Shown here: piece after piece, positions 25,201 to 37,579 of the stretch
Numbering within the stretch: the first letter of the stretch is position 1
Layout of the letters: each line of letters starts with the position of its first letter
Origin: Takakia lepidozioides
Lineage: Eukaryota > Streptophyta > Takakiopsida > Takakiales > Takakiaceae
Assembly: GCA_030704615.1 (NCBI GenBank)
Contig: CM060732.1
Coordinates: 32,223,053-32,283,052 of the forward strand
Direction: 5' to 3'
DNA length: 60,000 nucleotides
Notes under the pieces: generated by a model
The model's input: the letters and a program-made list of their open reading frames with translations, nothing else
Database searches by the model: none
Told to the model about the DNA's origin: nothing
Made by a program: the position numbers and the translations under genes

Positions 25201-25841
25201 GGTATCGTTCTCATGAAGAAGCTGCCTATGCAATCCAAGCTGCCAATGGAAGGGTCATCTGTGGCAAGTCCGTCAAAGTAAGCTGGCCATGTGGACTGAT
25301 TTCTTGTTGTCTTTTTTTTTGTCTGTGTGCGCACTCATTTTGCAGGGCGGGGAGCAACAGTGGTTATACTAGTATTTCCTGTGACCTTCCTGTTAGTATG
25401 TGCTAAGGGATTGTGTCCAAAGGGGAGACAGATCTAGTCATATTTCAATTACTGAGCAAGCAGATGTTTGACCTTGGGGTATTGATTCTGATATTTCGGT
25501 TGTTACTGTGGCAGTGCTCGTGGGGCAGCAAACCGACTCCTCCTGGCTCTTCATCTTTGCCCCTTCCCCTTCCGTCCCCGATGGGGCCATTTCAGGGGAT
25601 AATGACATCAGGCATAAACCACCAGGGGTATACTGCTGCCGACCTACTAGCATATCAGCGCCAACTGATGGCCCAGCCAGGGAATGGGCGCGCGCTGTTA
25701 CCTCTGCCACCTCAGCAGGGTATGGGAGTTGGTCTTATTCCACCACCAATGGGTGCAGGTGGGAACCGCGGAGTGTATGATGGCTATCTGCCAGGTGGAG
25801 GGTTGCCGGCAGGGGCAATGGGCCAGCGAATGTATTACTGA
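19271..25841 (+). CDS. UBP1: UBP1-type (TIA-1-like) oligouridylate-binding protein, three RRMs
   Basis: Twelve phase-matched exons: 19271-19426, 20251-20312, 20766-20868, 21183-21259, 21633-21694, 22280-22367, 23002-23077, 23691-23721, 24080-24232, 24536-24630, 25104-25277 and 25515-25841, giving 467 residues. A Gln-rich N-terminus (1-52) leads to the family signature [17 protein letters not shown]1 (~73-146) has RNP2 VYVGNI and RNP1 [11 protein letters not shown]2 (~157-235) has IFVGDL and [11 protein letters not shown]3 (~290-360) has VYVGNL and KGFGFVRY. The Gly/Pro-rich tail keeps KPTPPG and [10 protein letters not shown] and ends MGQRMYY. UBP1 proteins bind U-rich introns and 3' UTRs, aid splicing and mRNA stability in the nucleus, and enter stress granules. 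A TAG lies upstream of ATG 19271 in frame. No disruption is seen. Length matches plant UBP1 (about 400-470). Confidence 0.93.
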
Positions 25842-28134
25842 TTAGCATAGTATACTGCAGAACTGCTCATTAGAGTAGGGTTGAGCAATGCAAGCATCTT
25901 ATTGTTGTGTAAGGCATACTGTTCAGTCTGGTTCACACAGTGTTGTTGCCCAGGTTTGGCATCAAAGTCACGTGCATTTGAAGAGATGATATGTACAGAG
26001 GTCATGTAAGTGTGGAGGTCACACTTAGCTAATCCATGGATGCTGTGCAATCACTCTACATAGGAGCAGGGCAACAGTCAAGTACATTTGAATGACAGTT
26101 AAAACAGAGGGATCGTACATGGGGTGAATCTCTCATGATTCTGGCGTGAAATGTCTGGAACTGCACACTACCGCACTGATGAGTAATTAGGGTTCATTTA
26201 TCTTGGAGTATAGAGATGCCCAAGTGGCTGGCCACGTTACAAGTGATCTTGCACCCAAAGATGTTATTCATTACAGCCAACGCCCAACTATCTAATTTGT
26301 GCCTACTTTGGCCCTTGGAGATGTTGAGTAAGGATTTCAGAAGGTGGGTTGAAAATGAAACACCTAGGAGCGACTGCTCAACGAGCCCAATCAGGCCCCT
26401 TAATTAAAGTGAGAGGAGACAATTACCTCTTTCAAAGTAACCTTGCCATGAGGGGCCGAGCACAAGGCTCAAGGGACACCGTCCAAGGGAATATGGAGAA
26501 GATTATACCACACCCCACAAGGTAGCTGGATTCGAACTGCGAATCACCTGGGTGGCATTCAGTGCACTATCCATATAGCCAAAGTTAATTTAGTAGCTGA
26601 CATGGCAGCTACATCACCTATTTAAACACAAGAGTAACGATCCTACATGGCAGTAACTTTCCATGTCAACTTGTTAAGCTGGAGGTTATATGTTATATAT
26701 AAACTTTGCTAAGTACTCTTTTGTATCTCTCAACTGAATGCCAACTGAACTGAACAGCCCTGTTCAGTTAAGTTAACATTTAGGGTTGTGTGTAGTTACT
26801 TTACTCATCTAGTTATCCATCTGTCCCTCGTATCATGTCATGGTTTATTATTTACTACCTATGCGGTACACCTTGTGGCTAGATATAACTTATCATTCCT
26901 CGTATCCGCACTAAGTTAAGTGTGAGAATCCTTGAAACAAACAATAAGGGCAAGTATGGGTGCATTATCGCGCTTGGATTACAAGTTACCAACTCTGCAA
27001 CATCCCGTACCGCAAATTTGTGTGCCTATCTTTCTGAAAAGGGGACTCGGGGAGACTTGAGGATCACATCAGGCAAGGAAACGAAAACTAAACAATGAAG
27101 CGTAGCTCCGGTAGGGAGGCAATAGGTGTGAGCTGCCCATGGCGACGCTTGCGATGATTGAACAAAAGACAGGACCCATATCGACCATATCACCACTCTC
27201 TCTGTCTCTCTCTCTCTTGTTCTTATCCTCAAGCGATGGGCACCATTTTTTGGGAGCAACTGAGTGGAGAATACGGACACAATATCTCCGCACACGCTGA
27301 CACATACATCTCCCTATTATTCTTTACTCGTGTACAAGTCGATCTCCCGGACACACGCAATGGGCCCACACTGAGCGAGCGGGCGATGGGGTCAGAGAGG
27401 CCCAACAGTGCCCAACATGCTCGTGCCGGCCCCCAAGAAATGCAGTTCCATGGCCAGGTAAGTACATACGGGCTTTAGTTAGACCAACACAGTGCGATTG
27501 ATACGCTGTTGACCGCACTTTGAAAACCTGAGTTGGGGGTTTGGTTTCTCTTCTCTTCTCTTTTGTTTTGATTTGTTCTCTTGTGGTGTGATTGACTGGT
27601 TTGCGATGGAAGGCAGGGCATGGAGTGGTCCAATTTTGGGCCACACAAAGATACCCTGCAAGACGGCATCCCATGTCTGCTCTCGCATCACATTCTTCTC
27701 ACGATTCTTCTGCTGCTGTTGGTTGGAAAAGCCGCGGAGTGCAGCGCTGGCCAGCAGACGAGAAGACAGAAGACAGAATCCCCGCTTTAAAGCACAGTAC
27801 TGAGGCGGCCCATAAGTGCGACAGTTATATCCAAGACTTACTAACTTATTTTATCGCGATTCGCTTGTTTTCAATCGCCCCACACTTATTATATGCGCGC
27901 TGCCGACGGCTACCATTAAATCTCACCAAGGTTTAGCCCCCCTAACTGCCTACTCCTGGGCAGCTGGGTTTTGCTTAAACCCTTTTTTACGGGCAATCAG
28001 GTCAGGAAAATAAAATTAACGAAACCAAACCAGGATAGGGAACTTTTTCTTTTGCCGTGATATTGAGAATAACTTAAGGGGAGAAAAAAAAGAGGACCTG
28101 GTTCCGTCTTCTCCCTCGTACTCCACTCCTCCGA
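25842..28134. other. Intergenic stretch with one tRNA-derived element
   Basis: It begins with the probable 3' UTR of the UBP1-type gene. A SINE-like copy lies at 26440-26583 and a TC-rich run at 27193-27222. Open frames between 27 and 28 kb on both strands are not recognisable and overlap each other. Confidence 0.4.
26440..26583 (-). mobile_element. tRNA-derived SINE-like element
   Basis: Minus strand: TGGCTATATGGATAGT (A-box-like, 26566-26581) is followed by AGTTCGAATCC (B box, 26528-26538) at the spacing of an internal pol III promoter. A non-tRNA body continues to about 26440. The head does not fold convincingly into a full tRNA, so I call a SINE or tRNA relic. Confidence 0.45.
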
Positions 28135-28305
28135 TGGCGGAAATCCTGAAGGGAATTTTGACGTTACTCGCGCTTGACGAACATCCTGAAGAAGCACCGG
28201 CCGGACACGTGTTGACTCCAAACAACAATCGGATCATAATGCTCAAATTGCGACAATTTGCGCGATCATGGTGGTTGTTAAGGTCGGGGTTACGGGCACA
28301 CTTGG

Positions 28306-28522
28306 GCGCACAAAGTATGTAACGTTATACAAAGACGTAAACATGCAAGTGTTGCGGTTTTAGAGAAAATCAGACGTGCTTTGTGCGCACAAAGTACGTA
28401 ACATTATACAAAGACATGTAAACATGCAAGTGTTACGGTTTTAGAGAAAATCAGGTGCGCTTTGTGTGCGCAAAGTATGTAACAACGGGAGTTGTTGCGG
28501 TTCGGGAGAAAATCGTTTGCTT
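28306..28522. repeat. Promoter-proximal 79-83 bp tandem repeat, ~2.6 copies
   Basis: Units start at 28306, 28385 and 28468 with GCGCACAAAGTA or a close variant. The first two share TTATACAAAGAC, AACATGCAAGTGTT and GGTTTTAGAGAAAATCAG. The third is shorter and has GGAGTTGTTGCGG in place of the middle part. The block ends about 235 bp upstream of the F-box start codon. Confidence 0.8.
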
Positions 28523-28643
28523 TACGGCAACAAGAGAGAATTGTTGGTTTGGTTGATTGATTTGATTCATTCATTTGTTGTGTGTTTATGAGTCCCCACA
28601 TTCTGCCCACCTGCAGCCCGGGGTTTTAGGGCAGTAAACCTCG

Positions 28644-28667
28644 GGCAGCGCGATTTCCCGCGCTGCC
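28644..28667. promoter_or_regulatory. GC-rich palindrome with E2F-like site upstream of the F-box gene
   Basis: Perfect 9-bp arms GGCAGCGCG and CGCGCTGCC flank ATTTCC. TTTCCCGC (28654-28661) fits the E2F consensus TTTSSCGC. It lies about 90 bp before the F-box ATG, in the core promoter or leader. Confidence 0.5.
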
Positions 28668-28757
28668 TAATTTGGAGAGAGAGGCTCTTCATGTATATGC
28701 TCGCGCTGCCATCGTCGTCTCCGTCTCTGTGAGGAGGAGCAAGAGGAAGAGGGAGGG

Positions 28758-29843
28758 ATGGAGGTAGCAGGGGTTATGGATCCCTCGTTGTGGGGCAATC
28801 TGCCGGATGAGATTGTGGAGAAGGTGCTTGCTCGATTGCCGTTCCGGGAGATTCCTCGGTTGCGTTCGGTTTGCAAAAGATGGAATTCTATGGTGATGTC
28901 GAAGTGCTTCACGGATCAGATAGTGGCAGCACCGGGGTTGCATGAGAAGCCCTTCTTGTTGCGGATTGTGACGGGATTCAGAGCGCTGATGGTGTACAAT
29001 CCGAAATTGAGGCAGTGGCGGCGTCTGCCTCTCACTTTTCTCTCTCGCGGGTTCAAAATCCGGTCCTTGGTTGCGTCTGCAGGGGGGCTGCTATGCGTGT
29101 ATGGGAAGCACATGCGGAGCAACGATGGGTTGATTGTGTGCAATCCAATTACGCAGAAGTGGAGGATGCTGCCTCCCATGCCGAGGAATGCTTTTGCGGC
29201 TGGGTGCCGGTTTATGGACATGGTGATGGTGTTTGACGAGGGATCCAAGAGCTACAAGCTTTTCTTGGTGGGGATGAAGAGGGGGGATGCAGGGGGGTTG
29301 GGACCGTCTCTAATCGCGCAGCTTTATGACTCGGCAACCAACTGCTGGGCTTTCTGTGGGGGTGAGCCGAACGACCTTTGTGGGCTCCACGATGGTGTGC
29401 ACGTAAACGGGATCATCTACTTTAAGGCAATGAAAGAACGAACGATGCAATCTGTATGCGTGTGCTTTGATCTGGAGCGCAGGACCTTTGCTGAGCTCGA
29501 GGCGCCCTTGAAAGGGTCGACACACTTGGTGGATCGCCATGGCCGTCTCTCAGTCGTAATCCTAATTGATTCCCTGTCGGATAGCTCTCTTGTGTTGGAG
29601 CTGGATCAGGCAGGGACGTCGTGGGTGGAAGTAGACAGGATGCGGGTAGAAAAAGGTATGAGGAGAGCGCACGGGTGCTTTGGGCAGGGAGACATTCTCT
29701 ACTGCACCGACGCCGATGGAACGCCGCTTGCTTCGTATGACAATGTGCAGTCATCATGGGTGCGGATTGATAATGTGGATTCTTCCAAGTGTGTGCCTCA
29801 AGCAGGACTGCTTTACCAGCCCTCCCTGCACAATACGGTGTAG
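28758..29843 (+). CDS. Single-exon F-box protein
   Basis: 361 residues from ATG 28758, no intron. Residues ~9-54 form an F-box (LWGNLPDEIVEKVLARLP, then SVCKRW), which binds SKP1 in SCF ubiquitin ligases. The rest has the spaced Trp and Gly pattern of a beta-propeller-like F-box-associated or Kelch-like region (YNPKLRQWRRLP, CNPITQKWRMLPPMP, YDSATNCWAF), with blades containing a 'NP..W..LP' motif. This part would recognise the substrate. The plant family is large and fast-evolving, so no orthologue is named. The Kelch Gly-Gly pairs are weak. The frame is intact, GC content and codon use look normal, and a clear promoter block precedes it. Confidence 0.88.
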   Translation: MEVAGVMDPSLWGNLPDEIVEKVLARLPFREIPRLRSVCKRWNSMVMSKCFTDQIVAAPGLHEKPFLLRIVTGFRALMVYNPKLRQWRRLPLTFLSRGFKIRSLVASAGGLLCVYGKHMRSNDGLIVCNPITQKWRMLPPMPRNAFAAGCRFMDMVMVFDEGSKSYKLFLVGMKRGDAGGLGPSLIAQLYDSATNCWAFCGGEPNDLCGLHDGVHVNGIIYFKAMKERTMQSVCVCFDLERRTFAELEAPLKGSTHLVDRHGRLSVVILIDSLSDSSLVLELDQAGTSWVEVDRMRVEKGMRRAHGCFGQGDILYCTDADGTPLASYDNVQSSWVRIDNVDSSKCVPQAGLLYQPSLHNTV

Positions 29844-32800
29844 TCAAGTGCAATTTGTAAGGAAAAAAACCTGCAATCCATCGCAATTTTTTGAGGGCCA
29901 ATTTTGCCTTTAGCTGATACCCTTACTCGTTTAGTGCAGTTGAGAGAGAAGGGTCTCCACATTACCTGAATCTTGGAACTGTAGTGCTAGAGACAGTGCC
30001 CTTTTCAGTCTACTAGAGGGGAAAAAACTTTTGTAAAAACCCAATTCAGAATTGGCACGTCTTTGCAAACTATGAACAATGTGCCCCATGGTCAATACGG
30101 ACCTGTTATGTCTTGCTCGAAGATATAATTCGATGTCGGAGTGTGTCACACACTGTTGGTTCGAAGGATTGTATTGGGTTGTGCTCTCTGGCGATCTTCC
30201 AGCCATCTTTGAATGGACCTCATCATAGCATTGCATGTCGATGACGTTATCTTACTATGTCCTGTTCCTGCGGTTCTGGATTTTCCATCAGATGATAGGG
30301 TTAGGGGATGTGGCATCCAAGCGGCCGTCGGAACCTTCGCTGAACGTATTGGGTTTTCCTTCTTCTGTCTGCGTTCTTGTTTTCTCTTTCGAGACTTTTG
30401 AATTTCATTCGGTCTTAGATTTGATCTCATTTCACATTACACCACGCTACTATCTCCACACTGCTATCTCGTGAGTCCTGTACTTGTCTTGAATTTTGAC
30501 AGTGCTTCCCCCATTTGTCTGCTGTCGACTGGGATTGGCTAGAATCCATTGTCCGATCTGAGAATTGCTGGAGTGCAAGACGGGACTGCTGGAAAAGTGG
30601 GGTCCTTCGAGAATAGTTCTTGAATAAGGCCTGGAGTGTACATAGAGTTTTCTATACCAGATAGAGTTTTAGTGTTGCCCTACAAGGCTTGCCGGCAGCC
30701 TACCACGGCAGTGGCAAGAAATGAAATTGATTCAGTGACAACACGTCAGTAGCGTGTAACTTAGATCCCATTCTGTCTGGTCTTGCAATCGACGAGTTGA
30801 TGGACCTGCTTGCGATGTTCCAGTGCTACATGCCATTTTAGGTCGTGTTATGCGAGCTGCCTAATATGCTGAATCTAGACATAATTGAAGCTGTGCGCAC
30901 CATGTTTAATCCATTTTCTCGACTAGATCGATCATAGAACTCGTCAATGATGAAAGAGCATTGCGGGTACCTGAGTTATCAGAGTGTGGACACACTCACC
31001 CAAAGAGATCGAGACGACAGGGGGAAGAAGCTTGCAAGGAAAAAGCTTTCGTGTAGAGAGTTCAACATGTTTCTTAGTTGCCTTGTACACATGATGATGC
31101 GGAATTTGAGACCTAAGAGTTGGTCAACAACTCCCAGGAACACCCTTGAAATGCCTAAAGTCCAAGTCTTATCTGGGTCCAAGCAAGTCCCAACCGTCCA
31201 CCCCTTTGTTGCTTTGACTTTCCATGCGGCTTTAAGTGGATAGATGCAAACTTGCATTGGGTTACTGCCTTTAGAAGCAGGAAGCGTGGATCGTCCAAGT
31301 AGACTAAATTGGAGAAAGTGCTTGCTAAATTGCCTTGCTACCATGTCGCCAGTATGTGAAGGATGATGCTGTTTGTCCTCCGGAAGAAGATTGTTTCACA
31401 GATCAGACTTGGCGTCTCCTTGCATCACACCATAATGCGGTCTTCGAGTTTGTGCATCTGCCTTGGATTTGCACGCTAGTGAACTCGGTTTGTGATTAAG
31501 TTAGGTCTTCGATCATCAGAAATCTATGGCAAAGGGCAGATTGCGTCCCCGAGGCTTTGGCCGTGCAATGGTCACATCAGGAGTCTAATGCATTTCCGGT
31601 TGGTGCCTGTCCTTCTCTGATCTATATGGGTTGTATGTCATGATCCTGATGAAACGTACTGTGAGGGCATTCATATCTGGCCCACATATACACACACGCC
31701 TTGCCATTGGCATCATCGTATTCATGGGTCTGGGTTGGTTTTCATACTGGTCACTCCACCCTGCTCAAGCTCCTCTCGATCGGGAGGGATCAGGCACCTG
31801 CGTGCACAACTATCTGCTGACAAGATTTCTCACACCCATCACTTAGGCCTAGACCTTCTCTGTTGACTATCATCTTTTGCTGCTTAATTGAGATCCCAAT
31901 TTGCAGTTCGAATGACAGGAAACTATTGTAGACACCAATAAATTAGGACTCCGGCTTTTTTACTAGTCCCAGTTGTTCGATGGCGTAGTGCCTCAATGGA
32001 GAGAATCAGAACCTCCAGCAAGCAAGAAATGGTCAGAGTTTAAATCGTGCGCCAGAGAGAGAGACCTTAGGCTACACACAAGCCTGAGGTGATCTTCGCT
32101 CACCACCGCGTGTGAGGTTGTCAACGAAATGGATAGGAACGAAGACGCGTTAAAACCTCATCAACCAACTTAAGCTCCCTCCCTTGAGAGCATGAAGAGT
32201 GCGAATGAAAGAAGGAGAAAGGACCTGCTAGCCTACGTCTAGCCGCCAACGAGCCACCAGTTACGCAATCAGCAACAAGTAAGTTGTTAACATCGTGCAT
32301 AACCGTCGCCCGCCACCATAAGCACCCACCTACAGTATTATCTTCCTAACAGATCATGCATGAGAAATTAGTGACTTCCTCCATCTGATGGGGCTTGGTA
32401 GGGACAGGGACACTTTGGCCCAGATATCCTAAGCTTATTAGCTTTCCCACAGTATCTTTCCCAGGTCTCGCAACATTGATTTGGATCAACTGATCTAGGT
32501 TACATGTGCTCATTTGGCGGCTTTCCTGGATTCCGAATATTCGGCGCGGCAGCTGCAGACTTACCGGTAATGGAAGATCAGTTGAAGCCATTCCCTTAAC
32601 TGCTTCCGTGATCAGCTCGCTCTAAGTCAGCTGACCGGTCTATGGCTTGGAATTGTACACCTGGTGGTGACAGCAGTTTGGCAGAGACTTGGACATGATG
32701 GAATCACTTATAATATGGTCCTGTGTCGTACCTGCCAACTTCGAGGCTCGCGGCAGATCTTTTCATTGTATGTGGGTCCCACTGATACTCGGTATCTTGT

Positions 32801-33160
32801 ATCTGCCCTTTGTTGTTGTCAGTGATGTGGTTAGCAGGCTGCAACGTTTCGCTGCAAACATGTGCAGCGTAACCAGATTTATCAACAAACCAGGGTACAG
32901 AGTTACAACTAATTGGCAGACCTTATCATTTATGTAAGTGCACAGGATCCGATGCATCGCCTCACTTAATAAACTCAGTTTGTTCCTATCATTAGGCTGA
33001 TCTCTGGGCAAACCGTGACGAACCCAGTTTGCCCAACTCCCTTCGAACTTCGAAGTGCATGGCAGCAAGTCAAGTAATTACATGTCACATCTGAAGCTTT
33101 CCTGGAAAGCTTGAAGCCGTCAAAGTGTAATGGCGTGTTTACTTATCCGTTGTAAACCAA
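29844..33160. other. Long intergenic stretch without recognised genes
   Basis: Several open frames (for example 30979-31344 on the minus strand and 31631-31846 on the plus) have no family signature and lie opposite other frames. No repeat stood out on reading. Confidence 0.4.
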
Positions 33161-33164
33161 CGAG

Positions 33165-33315
33165 GAAGAAGAAAAAGTTTAAAGTTGGACGTTATACTTA
33201 AAGCTCAAGCAGCTTATGAGAACAGGACAAAGGAAAGCAGGAAACGAGGAAAGTGGGACCTCGACGAGCAACCCAAAAACAAGTGTTGATCGAGAGATTC
33301 TCTAAGATGAGCGCC
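33165..33315. repeat. Dispersed repeat, copy 1 (partner near 55195-55345)
   Basis: The run AAAGCTCAAGCAGCTTATG..GACAAAGGAAA..GAAAC.AGGAAAG, then CAACCCAAAAACAA and AGATTCTCTAAG, parallels AAAGCTCAAAGAGCTTATG..GACAAAGGAAACAAGAAAC and CAGCCCAAAAGCAA near 55220. The two are moderately diverged. Probably an unclassified transposable element. Confidence 0.5.
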
Positions 33316-33699
33316 TCATGCAGACATGCTGCCAACTTGCCAAGCATTATCATTATGATTATAGTACCTGGAAAGGCCTACTAACCATCAAAGATTTAGT
33401 AGACCCTAAGAGAATAGCAGGAAAATAATCCCAAAAGCTAGATCCCGAGCGACCCCACCATCTTTCTTTCCCCTAAGTTGATTCGCATAAGTTAGGGTCG
33501 GCCACAGCTGCTAACTTACCAAGGCCGCCCAATAAACCTGCCCAAACATGAGGACATCCACCCAGGATGTGCGCACCAATTCCCCACTTCAAGCGATCGT
33601 TCAGAGTGTGGTGGGTATGTCCTGTAGTCATGTAGTGTAATCTTTTTATCAGATGTCAGGTTCTGTGTTTATACTCAGCTCTCTCCTCTCTCTATCCAA

Positions 33700-34010
33700 C
33701 ACTTGAGCAGGTAGCCCAGTGGTTTGGGGTTTGAGCCTTGCCTGTGCAACAACATAAGTGTCCTGGGTTCAATCCTCTCTCTCTCTCTGTCTCTCTCTCT
33801 CTCTCTCTCAGAGACTGATTCAAATTGCTCATACCTGAAGTAGACCACTTTCGATCCTAAAGCCTAGCAAGGAGGAGGGATGGGACTGCTCCGTGTGGAT
33901 ACTTTTTGGGACGCCACGCAGAGCTAGGAGAGATATCAAGGGAGTCTCCGGCTCAAATCTGGTCGTAGGCTATGTGGAAAAAGAATGGCTTGCTTCACAT
34001 ATTGACTTAG
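33700..34010 (+). mobile_element. tRNA-derived SINE
   Basis: A box TAGCCCAGTGG (33712-33722) and B box GGTTCAATCC (33766-33775) match the pol III internal promoter. A CT microsatellite (33776-33810) follows, then a non-tRNA body reaching about 34010. A related, more worn copy starts near 52640 with the same ACTTGAGCAGGTAGC opening. Confidence 0.6.
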
Positions 34011-34423
34011 ATGACATTGGACACTTGGGCCAAGGGCACAGACTACAGTTTGTTTGTTTGTAGCTCCTCCCTACAAGGGAGAGACCACGCATTGGTGCCA
34101 AAAATGAGAAAGATCCTGATATACCTCCACTAGATAGTACCTACATGAAGCACATAATCCTCCCCCACTCAAATGCTAACTTGAATGTACATTGATTGGA
34201 TAAGACCCCTAAGTGAATCTAACACATGTAAACTATTCATAAATGAAGACCCATGTTGCTCCCAGGTTTCCTTTAAAATGCAATAGGCATGTATAGTAGA
34301 ATGTATAAATATATGGCTTAACATTAAAATAAAAGAGTAGCCTTTTTATTATAATTTACTATATATATTTTTGGATTTTATCTGTAATATTAATTTGATG
34401 CAGTCACATTTTTTAATCCTCGT

Positions 34424-37400
34424 TTTTTTTTTTTTTGGTGAAAATATGTTTACTTTATAGCAGGGGTGGGGATACATCCTAAGAAAAAATAACCTCTCCA
34501 ACGGGTGCCATAGAGGCTGACCCAGGAAGACACTGCTTCGTCACCAAGAACAAAGAAAAAAGCGGGCCAACCGAAATTGGCCAAGGAGAGACCAAGCTAA
34601 ACAACTTGGAATTAATTACCCTAGTAGCTATCACGCTTCCTTTTGTATGTCTGAAAGGAGAGTTGTGTCCTAGATCGAGTTTTTCTAAGAGAGCGGCGGC
34701 GGCGTCTCCAGTTCACTTCAGATTCCTCGCCATCTGCCGGAGAAGGAGGAGCACTAAACGAGCTCCCAGTTGCAAGGGATGGAGCCGTTCCAGGAAATTC
34801 CCGAGGGTGAGTCTCTAGAGCAGATGATCTGTCTCTTGCCCCACAAGTTGTCAAACTGCGAGAAAAGTTGGTCCCTTCGCCTGTTGCTGCACCTGCAAAC
34901 AACTTCACTCCACACCCGCCAAGCCTTACAGGCTTCAAACATTAAGTCTGAATGAATCAAGTACAGAATGACTCTGACACTACTTGGTCTCCCACCGAAG
35001 ACTCTCTTACATCTTGCTCTCCAAACATGCCATAAGGTAAGGGCTCTGATCGTAGACCAGACAGGGCATTGGGACCACAAGCCACCTTGAGAGAAATTAA
35101 GAAGCTGAATCGAAACACAAGGAAAAGTAAGAGTTTGCCACTGTCTGTAGAAAGCACCAACATGGTTCCAAACAATTGAAGCCAAGGGGCAGTTGACCAG
35201 ACAATGTTCAATGGTCTCGGGAGCCTGCAGATTACAGTGGTCACATTCCACAGAACCATCCTGAAAAATGAACACGGACAGGAAGAATCTTGTTGACTAA
35301 TTTCCACAAGAAGCCCGTAATCTTAGATGCTCTGTCTTTGCGCCATACATCTTTCCAGACCAAGGACCACTATGAAGGGCAATCAGGAATGTGGCCCCAT
35401 TTGCCAGACCATTTGGAATCCATGGACACATTTGAGAAGGGAGAGATGGGTGATTGAAGGAACCAATGGAGAAAAGGGTTGGTATGCGAACCATTTTCCA
35501 GCTTTGGGTTAGTCTCCCCCGAGGCCATACACCAAACACGAATGGCATAGCATTGATGTTCAGGCAGAACACAAAGGATGGGTGAGAAAAAAGGAGCCAG
35601 AGGGCTTAACCTGGAACTTCCATCCATTCAGCAAGGCGTCAGATCTAGCCATGGAAAAGAAGGTTGCCTTCAGCTGTGTCAAAGCCAACCCAGGTAGACA
35701 GCATTCTAAGATTTGCAGGATAGGAGGCAAGGGAAAAGTGACCAGGTCCCAGCCTGCATACGCTCTTCTGCTAGATAAGTTGGTTGTAGCTTCAATCATG
35801 GGTAACAATGCACCATTTTCCCAAACGTGGGAGAAATGGCTGATGTTGGCAGCCTCCCAAGGAGCCCAACGATTAGAGCATCTTACTAGAGCAGCAGCCT
35901 CTCTATTTGTGTTGCCACCCAAATAGATCTCCACGCCAACGATCCCACCCCTGGCTTAGCGTTTAAAGAACCGCCATGAATCACCCACTTTAGAGTTTGA
36001 GGCCACAAGTTCGAGGAGGAGGGGGTGGCACGCAGAATATGTTGCCTGACCAGGATGCTCCACGGAGCAGCAAGATTCCCAAAAATTCGTGGAACCCACT
36101 TAGCGAGTATAGCGCATATTTGTGTGTCCGGATCGAGGATCCCCAGGCCACCGTTTTTCTTTTTCTGCGAGATCTGGTCCCAGCTAACTAGAGCCCTACA
36201 GTTTGGCCTTGAAGGTGTGGCTCCCCAAATGAAATTGCGGATTAGAGCTTTCACCTTCTTGATAAAGACAGCTCCAGGGGACCATACGGAGGATATGAAC
36301 CAACAAGAACCCAGAAAAATCTGATTGGCAATTAAGGCTCGACCAATGATGGTGAGATGTAAGGAGCTCCAGTAGGCCAGATGCTTCTTAAGGCGCGCCA
36401 AGATGGAGTCACCTCTGTGGGAGTCATCTAGGCCATGTCCAATGAGGTGACCCAAAAGAACGTGGCACTCCCCATCATCCAGCCAACGGAGGTTGAAATC
36501 TTGACCCCACTGCTGACAGTGAGAAGAAGAGCTGCCAGTCCGAAGCTTCGAGAGCAGACCAACCGATTTCCTCCAATTCACACCAAGACCTGATGCTTCG
36601 TAGAAAATGGATAAGCAATCCAAGGCACATGAAACATTAGCCCTGGAGCCATTGTTGACCAGGAGAACAGTATCATCGGCATACATGGAGGATTTTATGC
36701 TGTAGGAGGGAGATGGGGGGCAGGGCACCTTGAGGCCTATGACGTCCTCACGACTATGCAGTAGATGTCCAAGCCCGTCTGCTGCTATGAGGAAAAGAAA
36801 AGGCAATAAAGAACATCCCTGCCTGACGGAGCGGAAGAGCCGAAAAGGGTTAGATAAGACTCCATTGAGCATCACCTTACTACTGGCAGATAACAGGAGG
36901 ATCTTGTTCCAGTTAAGAAAATCCCTGAAATTTCGCATTTTTCAATAGCAGAGACGAGGAAGTCCCAGACTATATTGTCAAATGCCTTCTCAAAGTCGAG
37001 CATCAACAAGGCCAAGGGTTGATTCGAGTCATGCGCATGATGGAGGGCTTCGTTAACCAAGAGAACATTGTCAAGGATCATCCTCTTTTTCATAAATCCA
37101 GTTTGTTCCGGCCTAATCATCTTTTGAAGCAGGGGCTGAAGGCGAATCGCTAAGGCCTTGGCGATTATCTTGTAAACAGAATTCAATAGAGTTATAGGCC
37201 TATAGTTCCTAATATCGTCTCTGCTACCCTTCTTAAAGATGAGGGTGATGACACCCAGTGAAAACTAGGATGGCATAATGCCCTTCGAGAGGACGTCTTG
37301 AGCCATGGCCAGAAAATCCCCGCCCATCTCAGGCCACATAGCCTGGTTAAAGACTTGAAGCAGCCCAAAAATATACAAAAATTTGGTCTTGCAGCGCGGG
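34424..37400 (-). mobile_element. Degenerate LINE (non-LTR retrotransposon), 5'-truncated
   Basis: Minus-strand frames together spell a plant LINE-type ORF2 from the reverse transcriptase onward. Near 37190-37250: GVITLIFKKG and NYRPITLLNSVYKIIAK. Next come RPEQTGFMKKR and DFEKAFD (36.9-37.2 kb), then the catalytic SMYADDTVLL (about 36.68 kb), the RNFIWG/GGLGI thumb region (36.1-36.2 kb) and a Cys/His zf-RVT domain (CDHCNLQAPETIEHCLVNCP, about 35.2 kb). Frames shift several times (near 36.9, 35.9, 35.55 and 35.3 kb) and a TAG sits at about 37265. Endonuclease is absent. A poly-T run at 34424-34438 is the A-tail of the minus-strand element. Dead copy. Confidence 0.88.
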
Positions 37401-37579
37401 GAAGGGATGTCGCGTGCTCGAGCGCGGAGGGGTTTCATACACTGCAGGTGGTATTTTTGGTGCAGCTAAGCAGACATAGATTGAAACACGGCCTGCTAAG
37501 ACCAAGCTGAATCTCCCAAGAACCTTGTAAACATCATGATGGTGGTTCTCACAGACCAATCCGACATTACCTGACTACG

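Noticed and set aside
29422-29901. 159-residue minus-strand frame opposite the F-box gene
   Set aside because: Lies wholly opposite an intact conserved gene and has no recognisable motif.
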